Of a stretch of 6,502 nucleotides of DNA, positions 5,805-6,502 are shown piece after piece (the first letter of the stretch is position 1; every line of letters starts with the position of its first letter). The position numbers and the translations under genes were made by a program. The notes under the pieces are model-generated. The model was not told the origin of the DNA and searched no databases. It worked only from the letters and a program-made list of their open reading frames with translations. Origin of the DNA: JARRNO01 sp037384885 (GTDB taxonomy: Bacteria > Acidobacteriota > UBA4820 > DSQY01); the NCBI GenBank assembly GCA_037384885.1, contig JARRNO010000124.1, positions 1 to 6,502 on the forward strand, written 5' to 3'.

Positions 5805-6502
5805 CTAGGAATGCAGGAACAGCAACTTGAGACTGATGACCAGCACCACGAGGATGAATATGGGGCGGATCAGCCGCGTTCCCCCTTTGAGAACCAGTCC
5901 CGCCCCCAGTCGTCCGCCCAGAACCTGCCCCGCCGCCATCACAAGACCCGCGGCATAGTAGACGCTGCCGCCTACCGCGAACGTCACAAGCGAAACGAAG
6001 TTGCTTGTAAAATTAAGCAGCTTTGTCCCGGCAGTCGCCCTCTGCATGTTGAACCCTACGCCCAGCATCATGGCGATCACCCAGAATGATCCCACGCCGG
6101 GACCGAAGAACCCGTCGTAGAAACCGAAAAGCAAGCCGGCCAGGGGGAAGAAAACCCCCGGCGCGATCCGGCCCCGCCGGTCCAACCGGCCGAGCCGGGG
6201 GCTGAACAGGACGTAAAGCGCCACGGCGATAAGCAGAAAGGGGATGAAGTGATTCAGAAAATCGGCGTGAAGCAACTGAACGCTGAATGCTCCGGCAGTG
6301 GCGCCGACTGCCGTGCAGGCGATTCCCCAAGCGTAGTATTGCAAGCTGACCGCCCCCTTTTTCACGAAGTGACGGGTGGCGCTGCCCGAACCGAACGATG
6401 ACTGCAGTTTGTTGGTCCCAAGGGCGATCTGAGGCGGCAGTCCCAGGCTTAAGAGCACCGGCAGCGTGATCAGGCCCCCGCCCCCTGCCAGCGTGTCCAC
6501 CG
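5805..6502 (-). CDS. TauE/SafE (TSUP) family membrane transporter, N-terminus cut off by window
   Basis: The frame runs from the TAG at 5805-5807 to the window edge, giving 232 visible residues. The GTG at 6500 is probably an internal valine, because the text VDTLAGGGGLITLPVLLS matches the first conserved motif of YfcA-like TauE/SafE proteins, which usually has about 15-25 residues before it. The family is a polytopic inner-membrane transporter of about 250-270 residues, linked in various members to export of sulfite, sulfoacetate or other organosulfur anions. The two-fold internal repeat is visible: TLAGGGGLITLP...TNKLQSSFGSGSA in the first half and GFFGPGVGSFW...GTKLLNFTSNFVS in the second. 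At least six hydrophobic segments can be read. It is on the same strand as the pnt operon, 120 bases upstream of it, but the promoter between them suggests separate control. Substrate cannot be inferred. Confidence 0.92.
   Translation of the reverse strand, partial: VDTLAGGGGLITLPVLLSLGLPPQIALGTNKLQSSFGSGSATRHFVKKGAVSLQYYAWGIACTAVGATAGAFSVQLLHADFLNHFIPFLLIAVALYVLFSPRLGRLDRRGRIAPGVFFPLAGLLFGFYDGFFGPGVGSFWVIAMMLGVGFNMQRATAGTKLLNFTSNFVSLVTFAVGGSVYYAAGLVMAAGQVLGGRLGAGLVLKGGTRLIRPIFILVVLVISLKLLFLHS

Overview
This is a GC-rich bacterial chromosome segment with tight gene packing and strong Shine-Dalgarno sites (GGAGG type). Three of the genes start with GTG. The three-piece transhydrogenase (pntAA, pntAB, pntB) and the general protein character would suit a deltaproteobacterial (Desulfobacterota-like) or related Gram-negative host. 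That assignment is an impression from protein style and was not tested.

Layout from left to right. (1) 1-536, + strand: the C-terminal part of a saccharopine dehydrogenase-family oxidoreductase, cut by the window edge. (2) 554-2189: a self-contained ECF sigma-factor module. On the minus strand are an ECF sigma-70 factor (1093-1659) and its zinc-type membrane anti-sigma factor (554-1096), overlapping by 4 bases as ATGA. Divergently, on the plus strand, is a small three-helix membrane protein resembling DUF6249 (1782-2189). The 122-bp gap between the two arms holds two outward-facing ECF promoters with the same architecture (TGAAACCG, 15 bases, CGTC). Their -35 elements form the arms of one imperfect palindrome. 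(3) 2207-5684, minus strand: an apparent operon pntAA-pntAB-pntB-LOG, encoding proton-translocating NAD(P) transhydrogenase plus a LOG-family nucleoside monophosphate phosphoribohydrolase. It is probably driven by an extended -10 promoter at about 5720-5728. (4) 5805-6502, minus strand: a TauE/SafE-family membrane transporter whose N-terminus lies beyond the window.

How the genes work together. The transhydrogenase couples the proton gradient to hydride transfer between NADH and NADP+. The LOG protein is the last gene of that operon. The sigma/anti-sigma pair should be a membrane-signal relay that activates its own operon and the divergent membrane-protein gene through the symmetric promoter. 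This is the most distinctive non-coding structure in the window. The rest is ordinary metabolic and transport gene content. I see no CRISPR array, tRNA, rRNA, insertion sequence or phage gene. Every intergenic stretch is shorter than 125 bases.
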